Source: Aphelidium insulamus (Eukaryota > Aphelidiomycota > Aphelidea > Aphelidiaceae). From it: 64,000 bases of DNA. The stretch lies in NCBI GenBank assembly GCA_036784855.1, contig JAZDSV010000006.1:345001-409000 (forward strand). Direction: 5' to 3'. The notes under the pieces were generated by a model. It was not told the origin of the DNA. It saw only the letters and a list, made by a program, of their open reading frames with translations, and did no database searches. Positions within the stretch are counted from its first letter, which is position 1. Every line of letters begins with the position of its first letter. Both the position numbers and the translations under genes were made by a program. Shown here piece after piece: positions 42,824-54,700 of this stretch.

Positions 42824-45800
42824 ATGTCAGACGTGTACGACGATTGCGACGACAGTGTCGCGGCCGGGAGCGCCGCTGTTACAGATGACCGCACGAGTCT
42901 GCACAGTGCTTATTCGAATGCGAAGCGACTGGCGTTGAGTGAGAGTTACGCAGAATATGGCTCACCACGTATGACAGTGCTCCTTGACGACGACAGTGCC
43001 ACCCAGCACAGCGCGTATTCACTGGCATTGCGCGAGCGTCGTGATGGGGGATTGCTACAGCAAGCTGACGGCCACGTGGACACATACACATACGATGAGG
43101 AAGAGGAAGGGAATGACAACACTAGCCCGGTTCAAAACACTGCAACGTTACCCCGTCTACTCTTATCTGGCGAAAGCAACAGTCATGTGGTTCGATTTGC
43201 AGACCAAGTGGACTACATGGAAGCTCCAGCTTCCGAGCACTTTATCAATTCAGATGCAGTGCCAGATAGCAAAGCACTACCCAAGACGCTGGACTGCCAT
43301 GCCAGTAGCTTTGCTCACGATGACGCTGAAGCTGTAGACCCAGCTAACGAAACACAAACCGGTGACATTCTGGCATTTCATCACTCGGCCATGGGCAATG
43401 CTCTGGGATGTGCTCGCTTCATCAGCGACCAGGGCCTGCTAGCAATTATGGCGACAGATCTCGAGGATGCCGACCCGTTCTATTTGACACAGTCGCGTAG
43501 GTTTATAAATACGCAGGTGGGACTAATATTAATCATATTATTAGTACATTCTCGATTTGGAGACGGCGCGCGCATATTTATCAACGCGAGAGCCGATGAC
43601 GGTTTAAACCGCCTCCTGAATCCCGACGCAGACCTCGGCATTGAGGACAGCGACTACTTTTCAATTCGTCCTTCCAGCGAGTTCCGCTATGAGGATTCGG
43701 TGAGCCTTCTTGCCGGCATTATCGACTTTGATGCGCTGCACGTTGATGCCGAACAAAATTCCGCGCAGATCGAACGATGTGCAATTGAAGGATTAGTTGG
43801 AACCGAAAATCGAATGTCTGTCGGGTGTGCCGGTGCTATCTTGCGATATCTCCAGAAAAACCACGGCGATACCGTGGGCGCAGATAATGGTGGCGCCGGC
43901 AGTGTTCAGGGCGTCACGCGTTTCATGCCAAACGATATGATGTACATCTCGCGCCAGAGCCTGATTGCCATCGACGTGTTCAAGACACATCCACATCCCA
44001 ATGTGCACATGGCGCCCGACTCTGACGGGCTGTCGCTTTTTGCAGTAATGGACAAGACTTTGACATACATGGGCCGACAGTATTTGCGACGCCTATTTCT
44101 GCAGCCCACAACATCGGCGGCTGTGCTTGAAAACCGCTACGATTGCATCGATTGGCTGACGGACTCACGCCACTTTGAAACCGCGTCGACATTGCGGAGC
44201 AATCTGAAGTTCGTGCCAAATACCGGGAATCTGGTTTTTCGCCTCAAGCGCAATCCGACATGTGACACATGGCAACAGTTATTTCGACTAGTCTTTTACG
44301 CCGCCAAAGTCCAGCGTCTAGTATGCGGAGAGCAGCTTCCGCTGTTTCAAACGGCAAGTATAGTGGGCATTTTGCAATGCTGACATCAGGTGCAGATTGC
44401 CGAGACTTTCAAGCCAGCTATATTGAAAAAGATTGGAGACCTGGTGAACTTTACGGTATGCGTAAAAAGCAGATACAACATCTAATTGACAGGTTGACTT
44501 TGCCGCATCACGTGAAGAGGGACGAACGGTAGTTAATTACGGCGTCGATAAAGAGCTTGATGAACTGAAGCATTTCTATAGTGGCTTGGACGACCTTTTG
44601 GTATGACAATCGGAACATGGAGTATTTATGACATGCATAGTCAACGGTGGCGAGAGATATTGGGGCGCAGATGCTTCCTCAGCTGGCACGTGTGATGAAT
44701 GTGGTGTACTTTCCTCAGATAGGATTTCTTGTCAACTTGCCCGATGATGTGGACATCACCTTTGTGGCCGAGGCCGATATACTGTTTCAAACTGAAAACG
44801 GCGTATACCTGAAGACTGAGTACATGCGTGAGCTCGACGATAAAATTGGTGACATTCATGGCATAATCGTGGATCGAGAAATCGATATTCTATACGATGT
44901 TCAACAACGTTGCCTGGCGCATGTTCACTTGATTACGGAAGTGGGACAGCTTCTGGGACAACTTGATGGGTAGGCATCCACGCGCTTGAATGTTCTTATT
45001 ATCAGGATATTGTCCATGGCGGTTGCCGCAACTGAACTTGGCTTAGCAAGACCGGTTTTACAACAAGGGCAAAGTATTAAAATTACTAATGGAAGGTACT
45101 ACAGTCAACACGTCGTAAATATTTGAAGAACGTAATGATATAAGACATCCCTTGCTGCGCGCGGCCAGCGATGCGCCAGTAATTGCAAACAACACTGAGC
45201 TGACCAGAGGATACGACGATGCTGAAGCCAGTGATAAGAGAGTAATGATTCTCACAGGAGCAAATTTTTCTGGAAAGAGCGTGTACATGAAACAGATTGC
45301 ACTCATCGTTTACATGGCACAAATTGGGTCCTTTGTCCCGGCCGACAGCGCGGAGCTTGGAATCACGGACCGAATGTTTATCAACATGGCCGCAAATGAA
45401 TCGGCACTCAAGGTTGATGGTGTAATACCGTGTGGGGTACACGACTTACGCAGTACTGCAGAATCACAGTGCCTTTATGAGCGATCTTCAGCAGATGTTG
45501 CTCGCCGTGCGAAACGCAACTGCTCAGTCACTGGTGCTAATCGACGAATTTGGAAAGGGAACTTGCTTCAGTGGTACGACAATACTTATGATTCATGTTA
45601 AATAATTACTAGATGGACTAAGTTTATTATGGGCGGTGCTTAAAGGATGGCTGGACAAGGGTCCCAAATGCCCAAATGTTGTTTGCTGCACGCACTTTTA
45701 CGAACTCATCACGCTGTCTCTGTTTCCGAAAGATGCACCCATCAAATTTATGCACATGGAAATCATTGTGTCCGAAGCGGATGCCAACAACGACACAGCG

Positions 45801-46177
45801 GAGGTGGTATATCTCTACAGGTGTGTAAACATCGATTATCAGATTCAAGTAACCCTTTGCAGAGTGAAGGAGGGTTCCGCCGAAATGGCACTGGGACGTT
45901 TCTGCGCCAAGAGAGCCGGCGTTCAGCCTTCGATATTGGAGAGAAGTGAGATGCGTATAAATAGTGTTGATGAGCTAAACTTCTCTCAGGCCGCGTTTTA
46001 TCGCAAAAGTTTAGCAGCTGGACGCCGTACGAGATGGATAATTCACAGCAAGCCCGACATAGACGCAAGTATTACATTTCTCAACGACTGCTTGCCAGCT
46101 TCATGGCAGCCAAGGACACTCCAGAAATGCTCCTTAACCGCTTTAAGCCTGAATGGGAGCGTGTGGACCATCTGTGA
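42824..46177 (+). CDS. MSH5: MutS homolog 5, meiotic recombination
   Basis: Ten exons (42824-44353, 44390-44455, 44493-44600, 44641-44969, 45006-45095, 45145-45412, 45462-45573, 45613-45820, 45863-45945, 45990-46177) give 993 residues. MSH5 acts with MSH4 as a clamp stabilising meiotic crossover intermediates. About 180 N-terminal residues are an acidic, disordered extension. Then come MutS core segments ('[18 protein letters not shown]'-like clamp entry, '[12 protein letters not shown]'), the ATPase with Walker A '[15 protein letters not shown]' (about residue 750), '[16 protein letters not shown]', '[11 protein letters not shown]' (Walker B) and '[12 protein letters not shown]'. MSH5 is favoured because the N-terminal mismatch-binding domain is lacking and 'NGRHPLLR' and the helicity of the C terminus fit. 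The first intron is a 36-nt GC-AG intron. The exon 6/7 join (AAG|AAT) was chosen from spacing to the ES...FM motif and is the least certain. Confidence 0.9.
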
Positions 46178-46267
46178 ACAACAATAATATGCAACACAGT
46201 CACAAAGAACACTTCTATTTGCCATAATGTACAATCGATGCAATATATAGTATGTACAATGCCATCA

Positions 46268-48120
46268 TTAACTTGGATTTGAGTATCCGTGAAAGTTGAA
46301 GGCGGTTGCAATGATGACGCCAACCACGATGATGACCAGGAACATGACGTTGATGAAGAGCCAGACGGGCTGCTGTTGATACTGTGCAGCACACCAGGCA
46401 AACACGCGGCGGCGCAGTGATTGCCGGGGCCGTGATGCGCGCATCTGTCGCTCCACGTCCACATTGTCATTGCCATAGATGTATCCGTCGATGGTGTTGG
46501 TCGGTGACGGAGACGCCACGCCCGTGACACTGGTATAGTTTAGATTAACGCCCTCGCGCTCACTGAGCTGACGAGGGCGAAAGTGAAAAAGCTGGCGCAG
46601 TACACCGGCAACACTTCGCTGACTTGCTGGTGAGCCAGGCAGCGGCGGCGTGTCACTCGTTGTCGCCGGCATAATTGTGGTGCGCAGACGTGCCCACAGT
46701 GAGTTGGCAGAGGATGCGGGCGTGGACTGCTGGCCGCCACCGCCGGTACGCAGCGACTGGAACGCGGCACCGCCACCACTTATATCGGCAGAGTGTGGGT
46801 TCTGCAGAGACAGTGCGGTAGAGGCGCTAATGGAGGCCGATGTGGCACGTTTCTGTTGCTGCTGCACCAGATACTGGCGCACGGCCGCGTCCATGGGAGT
46901 CGCCACCGCATTCGGATTGGTGGGATCGCTGACCAGCGGGGCAATGAAGGCGCCGCGACCATTACCGGACTGTGAGCCGCCAAACAGCGTGAACAGGAAA
47001 ATGTCCTCGGCATTGAGAGTGTTTTGCTTGAAGTACTCGCGCACGAACCGCCGCATCAGATAGTCGTCATCGGTGGCGTAGTACTGCGCAGTGAACACGA
47101 GCTGCTGCGGCTCCGCGGCGGACGTGGGGCTGCCCGGGGCAGAGTTGGTGACGGTGTAAGAGGCGGTGGATTGAATGCCCGGCAGCTCGTCGGCCCATTT
47201 CTTCATCTCGGCGATGGTGGCAGCCGTGTCTGCCGCTGGGATCACGACATCAGCGCTCGCAGGCACAGAAGGAGACATAGACAGCGCTCCCTCGGCCATG
47301 AATGAGGCGCGGCGAGTGTAGCTGCGCGGCGTCGACGACATGCTCAGCGCGGCATCGTCCATGGCTGACAATGACTGTTTCGACAGGGCAGCCGGCGCCG
47401 AAATACCGCTGCTCAGCGAGTGCTGTGATACCTGTTTCTGCACCGTGTCAGTGCGCGTGGATACCAGCGGCTTGACGATGCCGCCATTGGTGGTCTTGAC
47501 GGACGCGGTGCTGCGACGCGACGTGGCCAGCAGCGGGTTGCTAGCCGGATCGCTGGTACGGACGCGATAGTAATGCACGTCGCCGACCACGGGCATGTTG
47601 TTCATTGGCTATGTATAACACGGTTAATACACGGGTATATAAATATTGCATAGGCACGTAAGCTTACATTCTTGGCCTTCATGCGGTGTAGGAGGCCTTC
47701 CTCGGGCTGCGTACGGAAGAGAACCTTGTTGATGTGGTGCGCGGCATAGTAGCTATAATACAGGCGCTCCTTCTCGTCGATGGTGACCACGCGGGCCAGG
47801 ATAAAGTCCTTGCCGTTGTCGGCGTGCATTCTTATCAGCGACTCGAACGTGTCCAGCGTGAACGGATCCTCGTTGCTCGCGTCAATCGAGTCGATACACT
47901 TCTCGGCGGCCAGTTCCCCGGGCTGCAATGCCGGGAAAGCCATGGCGTTGAAGGCCAGAGACTCGGCGGACGAGGCGAGACCCGGTGCGGCGGTGTGCGA
48001 CGTGTCAATAATGTTTGGCGGCGGCATGCCGACCAGTCGCAGCAGGCACGACGGATTATCCGAGTTGTACATCAGTGTGAGCCTGGGGCGGCTGGCCTCT
48101 GTGCTGCTACCATCGGCCAT
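46268..48120 (-). CDS. Tail-anchored membrane protein of unknown function
   Basis: Exons 48120-47668 and 47608-46268 give 597 residues. The most protein-like part spans the splice junction (residues about 100-175): 'DFILARVVTIDEKERLYYSY' then 'HINKVLFRTQPEEGLLHRMK' and 'VVGDVHYYRV', compact and probably a conserved domain. A Ser/Thr-rich linker follows, then a second ordered segment ('LVFTAQYYATDDDYLMRRFV' to 'FLFTLFGGS'), more Ser/Gln-rich sequence and a single hydrophobic helix ('PVWLFINVMFLVIIVVGVII') 10 residues from the C terminus. With no signal peptide, this is a tail anchor with the bulk facing the cytosol. I do not recognise the family. It is convergent with MSH5, 90 bp apart. Confidence 0.75.
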
Positions 48121-48549
48121 ACGGGATATATATGTATATGTGATGTGTGCTTTGTATCTGCTGAACAGACGGCGGCAGCTGCAGCAGAGGTGACAATATA
48201 TATAAGCGGCGGCGTCACGGCGATATCGGCGGCATCAGTTGCGCGACGCACAATTTCACTAATTACCCCGCCAGCCAATCAGAGGCGTCCGAGTGTTGCA
48301 GCAATTTATGTTGCTCTCCAAACGCAAATATTGCGGCCTTCCATAATATTCCAATATATGCTTGTATGCACTGGCAATGCGGTAAGTTTCTCTTCTACAA
48401 GAGAACATCTCTTTGTATGAAATTGTCTCCGTGTACAACGCTACGGGGGCTGAGTGGCAAATTCTACTAAGCGGTCTCAGTTAACTTTTCCCATTTACGT
48501 CCAGCAATTTCCAAGAATTCCAAGAAGAATGTCCAAGAATTTATTTAGT
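48121..48549. other. Spacer between the tail-anchored gene and kinase pseudogene copy 2
   Basis: Spacer of 429 bp. It includes an inverted CCAAT (AGCCAATCAGA near 48272) upstream of the tail-anchored gene, and three TCCAAGAA units at 48506-48540. No gene recognised. Confidence 0.5.
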
Positions 48550-50091
48550 CTAGGAAAATACCGAAAATAGGCGTGAAATGTATGCCCAAGCCCTGTTACG
48601 AGCTACAAGAGTATCAACCACGAGTGCAAGCTTAAGACTACGCCTTTCGATCTGAACTTTGAAGTCGCTAAATGGCATTGGAAGCGCAAACTGCTCAAAA
48701 GTTAAAATTTCTTTAAAATTGCCATACACCGCATTTTGCTTAAGCTTCAGAATAAATACTCCGATTCGATCAGTTAACTGATCCAGCGCACTCTCCAGAT
48801 CTTCTTCATCTTTTAATCGAGCGCTTCCCCATTCTTCAATACGCCAATATTCTGGTGTACTTACCTGGCTCGGTTTGATTAGCTGCGTGCTACAAAGAAG
48901 TCCAAATTTATCGATTCGTGTTTTGAATCTATCGAGTTTGACAGAGCCATGAATTAATTGCTTTCTATGCAACTTATCCACTTCCAATATCATTGAGCGC
49001 CATATGCGAGGAATAGAAGTAGCTGCTCGTTGAATGTTGTCATTGTACAGGGTTCCTGATTCAGATATTGATCCAAAAATAAATGCCATATTCGAATCGT
49101 CAGCGCACTGCTCTAATCTGGGACCGGGAATGCTGGCTCGGTCGTACCATACTCCATTATCAAAATCAGCCTTCATTTGGGAAACTTGAGCAGCGAGAGC
49201 CATAGGAGACAAACTATAGGTTATATCGCCAAGAAATGGGCTGAGACGCCGGGAAAAGAGTAACGGATACATGGTTCTCATTCGCAAAGTTGAGAACATC
49301 TGCCCAAGTGAACTCATATCGGGGAAAAAACTCCAGTCGTGTTTTTCAACCACAGAAATGGACTGGCTGAAATCAATAAGAATCACGTCGACAATTATAT
49401 CCTGATTGTCGCGAACCAGAATAAAGTTTCGATCAGCAACATCCATGTGCAAGAATCCATGCTCATGAAACTCTTGAACTGCAGTCAGCATTCCAACCCA
49501 CGCAGAATTGATGTTTTCCGCAATCAGATCTTCTTCGGCTTGTGTAAATTTCTCATGGTCGCCTAACGAGCGAGGTATCAAGTAGTGCTTAAAGTAATGG
49601 AAAGCATCAATTCCGTCAATATACGGAATGACAACAAATCGTTGATATTGCTCGTCGGTCATGAAGCCGGCACATATAAGGTAAACACTCTGCTTCAGTC
49701 CCGCTTTACGTGCGTATCGTAACACATTGACCTCTTGATTAAAATAATTCCCCTATGGCATGGATTTCACTACAACCTTTTGATTTCCAAAGTGGGCAAC
49801 TCTTGTAATGCCATCACTTCCTTTGGGCAGTTTTTGGTGCTCGTCAATGACAAGCTGATTCAGGGTACACTTTTCTTCAGGATCCAAGACCTCAAGAACG
49901 TCGCCTTCCGGCCACTGAGTCGCCAAACCCTGAGTAGCGGTTTCGTCGGCTACATTGTCTTGAACCGGAAAGTTTTCCTCAGGAAAGAGCGCACTACGAT
50001 GGTGCTAAATATTGCATTCAATTGCAACGAAATTCAGTAATGTACCTTGCGCTATTAATGAGACCGACATGTGAACGATTTGCATTTTCAT
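48550..50091 (-). pseudogene. Decayed secreted protein-kinase-like gene (copy 2)
   Basis: Same architecture as copy 1, but longer. The N terminus starts 'MKMQIVHMSVSLIAQ' (50091 on), a weakened signal peptide, then an intron and a frame reading 'WPEGDVLEVLDPEEKCTLNQ' and 'GITRVAHFGNQKVVVKSMP' followed directly by a TAG at 49753-49755, where copy 1 has Lys. Beyond it an open frame of about 390 residues runs to 48550: 'QRFVVIPYIDGIDAFHYF', catalytic loop 'FLHMDVADRNFILV' (H-x-D-x4-N intact), 'ILIDFSQS' (DFS for DFG), then a C-lobe and a second domain with 'KQLIHGSVKLDRFKTR'. The exon 1 splice phase does not match exon 2. With the TAG in the middle of the N-lobe this is most likely a recent pseudogene, although the 390-residue ORF is strikingly intact. 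Confidence 0.72.
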
Positions 50092-50787
50092 TGCGAACGA
50101 GAAATGGAAGCTTTTGCGCCACTTTTATCCATCAGTAGCATGCGCAGTACCAACAACCAATCAGAATTGTTGAACGCCATAGCTGAAATCCGCGCATTGT
50201 AAATGGTTGCAGCGTTCAAATTTGGTACACTAGCGGTTGCTATAACTGCCTGCTACAACCATACTACGTTGTGGAAGTGTATATTATCGTAGATTTTTTA
50301 TATCAGTAGCGCTATTTACCACTTAAATGTAATTCACCTTACACGGCTACCAATTGTCCCATTGTCCCATAGCGTCATTATGTCGACAAAACAGCGCACA
50401 CGAAAGTGCAATGACCTAGCACTGTAAGCGAAAGTAGCAGCAAGGCGCAGTGCATTTGCGTCACGTTTCACGCTTCTGTTTGGGGTGACTACTTGTGTCG
50501 GTTAGCTCGAGTGGTCCGAGCCAATTAAAGCGTGGCCAACGGAAGTTCCCGGGGTCCAAATATTAATAATCAAACTCCTCATTCTTATAAGCCTTTTCGT
50601 ACTTAACTGCGTCTTAGTTCACATGGCAACGAGCTATTAAGCGATAACGCTCTACATTTATTCTTGGCACGGGTGACAATAAGGGCGGGACGGGATATAG
50701 CATGACAATCTTTGATTGTTCGACACTCTGTAGGGTTAACCGCGCACAACCCTGGCCAGCAGCACCCTGAATTTCCCGTCCGGTAAA
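50092..50787. other. Spacer with conserved kinase promoter sequence
   Basis: Spacer of 696 bp. The part at 50092-50222 matches the promoter of kinase copy 1, with ACCAATCAG at about 50156 and the inverted pair TTGAACGC (50170-50177) / GCGTTCAA (50212-50219). A tRNA-like box A lies near 50500 but does not fold into a tRNA. No gene recognised. Confidence 0.6.
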
Positions 50788-51547
50788 ATGTTTGCACGCG
50801 GAGCCAGATACGCGGCCGGTGCTGCGAGAAGCCACGGCAAGACGCGCTTCTTTTCGTCGTTCAGCGCAGGTGCAGCACCGCGGTCATCATTCAGAAGATC
50901 TGCCAGACCTACAGCCACTGCATTTGCAAACGCGTCTGCCACCACCAGTCCGCTGTCGGGGTTCTCGCGCAACGCCATCGCCGCCATCGAACGGGAGACC
51001 ATCCAGCGCTCCATGTGCATTGGTGAGTGCGTATGCGCTTCATTAATGTACGATAATATATTTAGCACTGGCCACCAACTTGCCCGAATTGATTACGCTG
51101 GCTGCGCGTGGACCGTCTGCCCTGACTGATGAGGACGCCGACTCGGACGAGGATGATGAATGTGCGTATGCAACTACGTGCTGTACATTGGATATCATCA
51201 TCATCATCATCATCATCATCGCTGCCTGCATTTATTGATACTTGCAGTCGATGGTGGAAAATTACGCTTTTCCCCATACAAGACACTATCTCGTTTGAAT
51301 GTGCGTATCTGTCTTGTCTAACTGAACATTTTACACTTATGCTATAATGTATTTATATATATATATATAGATTCATAGTAGTGTGACTAATAGCCTGCAT
51401 AGCACACTACACAAGCACAGTAAGAATAGACTTTGCCGTCAGGTTGTGATCACATCGACGAGTCGCCGTCATACATTCGCGGAGCAACCACGAAGTAAAT
51501 ATCAACACGTCCATAAAGCTGTTTGCCACATAGTGGTTGCCATATAA
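50788..51547 (+). CDS. Small basic protein with a likely mitochondrial presequence, unknown function
   Basis: Exons 50788-51022, 51066-51161, 51248-51300 and probably 51371-51547 join in phase into about 186 residues. The N terminus is rich in Arg, Ala and Ser without acidic residues (MFARGARYAAGAARSHGK then FFSSFSAG), a classic mitochondrial presequence. Next comes 'ALATNLPELITLAARGPSAL', then a short Asp/Glu run and 'GGKLRFSPYKTLSRLN'. The last exon is basic and His/Arg/Ser-rich and is the weakest part: without its splice the protein would end soon after residue 128. A (CAT)n run lies in the second intron. Not assignable to a family by eye. Confidence 0.5.
51194..51221. repeat. (CAT)n trinucleotide repeat in intron
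   Basis: About nine ATC/CAT units within the intron at 51162-51247. Confidence 0.9.
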
Positions 51548-51790
51548 TATATGTTGTAACTGCATAACTATATATTTGAGTGAGTGAGTGAGTGCAGAAG
51601 ATCTGTCCGCGTGCCGTTGTTTGTTTGCACGCGCCCGTGCCTCGACGCAAACAGCGCGGCCTGTGCTTGCTCTTCTTCCATTGTTCCTTAAAGTGTTGTG
51701 GAAAGTGCGCCGTCGTCTCGCCCTCGCACCCACCCACACACACTGATACCACACTGATACACACCGCTAAACACTGTTATAGTCGTTGAT

Positions 51791-54700
51791 ATGAGAGCTC
51801 CAGTATCCGCCGAGGCTGCCTCGTAAGTGGGACACCGTGACTCTGCTATCACTCTCTAACAGACACACGCACCCCGGTAGGAGCAAGACAGCCGCCGCGG
51901 CCGCTGACTCTACTGCCGGCAAGCAAGCTGCCATGCCACAATCATCCGCCCTGGACCAGGAGACGGAGCAGTATCTGCGCACCAACAAGAAGTTGGGCAT
52001 CATGGACACTGTGGAGCAGGCCGCGTGGGCCGAGAAGAAGTGGATCTGGGTGGAGAGCCGTGAAGAGGGCTACATCAGCGCCACTGTCACCGCCGAGAAC
52101 GGCGAAGAGTTGACTGTCGAGTACACTGACGGTCGCGTATGTTTACTAGTGTACTGTACTGAAAGCCATCTCACATGACAAGGTTGCCGTGGTCAACATT
52201 AACCAGACGGAAAAGATGAATCCGCCAAAGTATGACAAGGTGGAGGATATGGCCGATTTGTCATACCTCAACGAAGCTTCCGTGCTGAACAACTTGAAGC
52301 AGCGTTACTTCTCCAGCCTTATCTATGTATGTGTGATGCATCATTATCCATTCATGATACTCAATTACTCAAATACAGACATACTCTGGCCTGTTTTTGG
52401 TGACAATCAATCCGTACCGCCGCCTGCCCATCTACACCGACAAGGTGATTCAGCTGTACAAGGGCAGAAAGCGCTCGGAACTGCCGCCGCACATTTTCTC
52501 CATCTCGGACCAGGCATACCACGAGATGCAGCAGGACCGCGAGAACCAGTCCATTCTGATCACGGGCGAGTCCGGTGCCGGCAAGACCGAGAACACTAAA
52601 AAGGTCATTCAGTACTTGACGGCGATTGCCACCGACTCCAAGCACGACATGAGTGCCGGTTCGTTGGAGGCGCAGATTCTGCAGGCCAACCCGATCTTGG
52701 AGTCTTTTGGCAATGCGCAAACCATCCGCAACAACAATTCTTCTCGTTTTGTATGTGATTTGCATGTGGTGACTATATGTTACTAACCGCTGCAGGGAAA
52801 ATTCATTCGCATTGAATTTGGTGGCGGCGGCAACATTGCCAGTGCCAACATTGAGCGTTACTTGTTGGAAAAGTCTCGCGTGACACACCAGAATGCACGC
52901 GAGCGCAATTTCCACATTTTCTACCAGCTGATCAAGGGCGCTCCGGCTGCCATCAAGAGTTTGTGACCATAATTACTCGTATAAAAATATCTGACTGAGA
53001 GTGCAGAGGCGCTGCTGTTGGAAGGACTGGTGCTGAACGATTTTAGCTTCACGAAGAGTTCCAACAAGAACATTGACGGAGTGGATGACGCTGCCGATTT
53101 CAACTCCATGGTGGTGCGTACATCGCTATAATATGCACGTACATACATACATGCTGATGGTTTGCAGAGCGCCATGAATATCATGGGCTTCAATGCGGAT
53201 GAGCAGTTGGACTTGTTCCGCATTTGTGCCGCCATCTTGCACATTGGCAATTTGACCTATGTCGCCGACCGTGAAGACCAGGCATCGTTCTCCGAGAGTG
53301 CTCAAGTTGTGGCGGAGAAGTGCTGCCACTTGCTCGGCATTCCCGTGGCTGAGTTCACCAAAGCTCTGCTAAAACCGCGTATCAAGGCCGGCCGTGACTG
53401 GGTCGTGCAGGCACGCAACCCGGCCCAAGTACAGTTCAGTGTCGAGTCGCTGGCACGTGCTTTATACGAGCGCATGTTTGGCAAGCTGGTCGAGCGTATC
53501 AACCAGGCCATGGACAAGCCGGCCGCCAAGTCCATGTTCATCGGCGTCTTGGATATCGCCGGGTTCGAGATCTTTGACGTGAACAGTTTCGAGCAGCTGT
53601 GCATCAACTACACCAATGAGCGCCTGCAGCAGTTCTTCAACCACCACATGTTTATCCTGGAGCAGGAAGAGTACAAGCGCGAGGGTATTGACTGGAAGTT
53701 TATCGATTTCGGCCTGGACTTGCAGGGCACCATTGATCTCATTGAAAAGTCCAACGTATGTCATTATGTGTAGAATATTGCCATATAAGTAGTAACCCCC
53801 GTGCAGCCTATTGGCATTCTGTCTTGCCTGGATGAAGACTGCGTGATGCCCAAAGCGACTGACAAGTCCTTCACGGACAAGCTGGTGCAAATGTGGAAGG
53901 GCAAGTCGGCCAAGTTTGAGGTGCCACGATTTGGCGACGGCTTCATCCTGCACCACTACGCGTCCCAAGTGGAGTACAAGACTGCCGGCTGGCTGGACAA
54001 GAACAAGGATCCGCTGAATGAGAACGTGACCAAGCTGCTGGCCAATTCCAGCGACAAATTCGTCGCGGCCATGTTTATAGACAGCTTGACTGAGGAGGAC
54101 GAGAGCGCCGTGCAGCGCCGCGTGGTCGGCACCGTGAAGAAGGGCGCGTTCCGCACGGTGGCTCAGAAGCACAGGGAGCAGTTGAACTCGCTGATGGCAC
54201 AACTGTACTCCACACAGCCCCACTTTGTGCGCTGTATCATCCCCAACGAGGAGAAGAAGGCCGGCAAGATTGACGCCAACATGGTGCTGGACCAGCTGCG
54301 ATGCAACGGTGTGCTGGAGGGTATCCGTATCTGTCGCCAGGGTTTCCCCAGCCGGTTGCCGTTCTCCGAGTTCCGACAGCGCTACGAGATCCTGATCCCT
54401 GGTGTGATTCCCAAGGGATTCATGGACGGACGCAAGGCCACACAAATCCTGCTGGAGACGCTGAACCTGGACGTGAACCAGTACCGCATTGGCAGCAGCA
54501 AGGTTTTCTTTCGCGCCGGCGTGGTACGTGACGTGTAGATGTTTTGGCATGGTACCTCTGCACTCTTGTTAACATTATTCGTAGCTGGCCGAGCTGGAAG
54601 AGCTGCGCGACGGCATGCTGGGAAATGTGGTGACAGGATTCCAGGCGTCGTGCCGCGGCTTCCTGGCCAGGAAGAAGTTCCACCGCCGCATGGACCAGTT

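Noticed and set aside
48506-48540. Possible heat-shock element from TCCAAGAA units
   Set aside because: The spacing of GAA/TTC is not the 5-bp nGAAnnTTCn register, and the site lies 3' of a pseudogene.
25641-50091. In-frame TAG/TGA in the kinase-like loci as stop-codon reassignment or readthrough
   Set aside because: All three codons terminate other genes in the window (for example TGA of the MTP-like gene, TAG of NOP58 and myosin, TAA of PIG-H), and copy 1 also has a frameshift and truncation.
50496-50565. tRNA-like sequence with box A (TAGCTCGAGTGG) and a 4-bp D-stem
   Set aside because: No matching acceptor stem, anticodon stem or box B could be folded. At most a tRNA-derived fragment.
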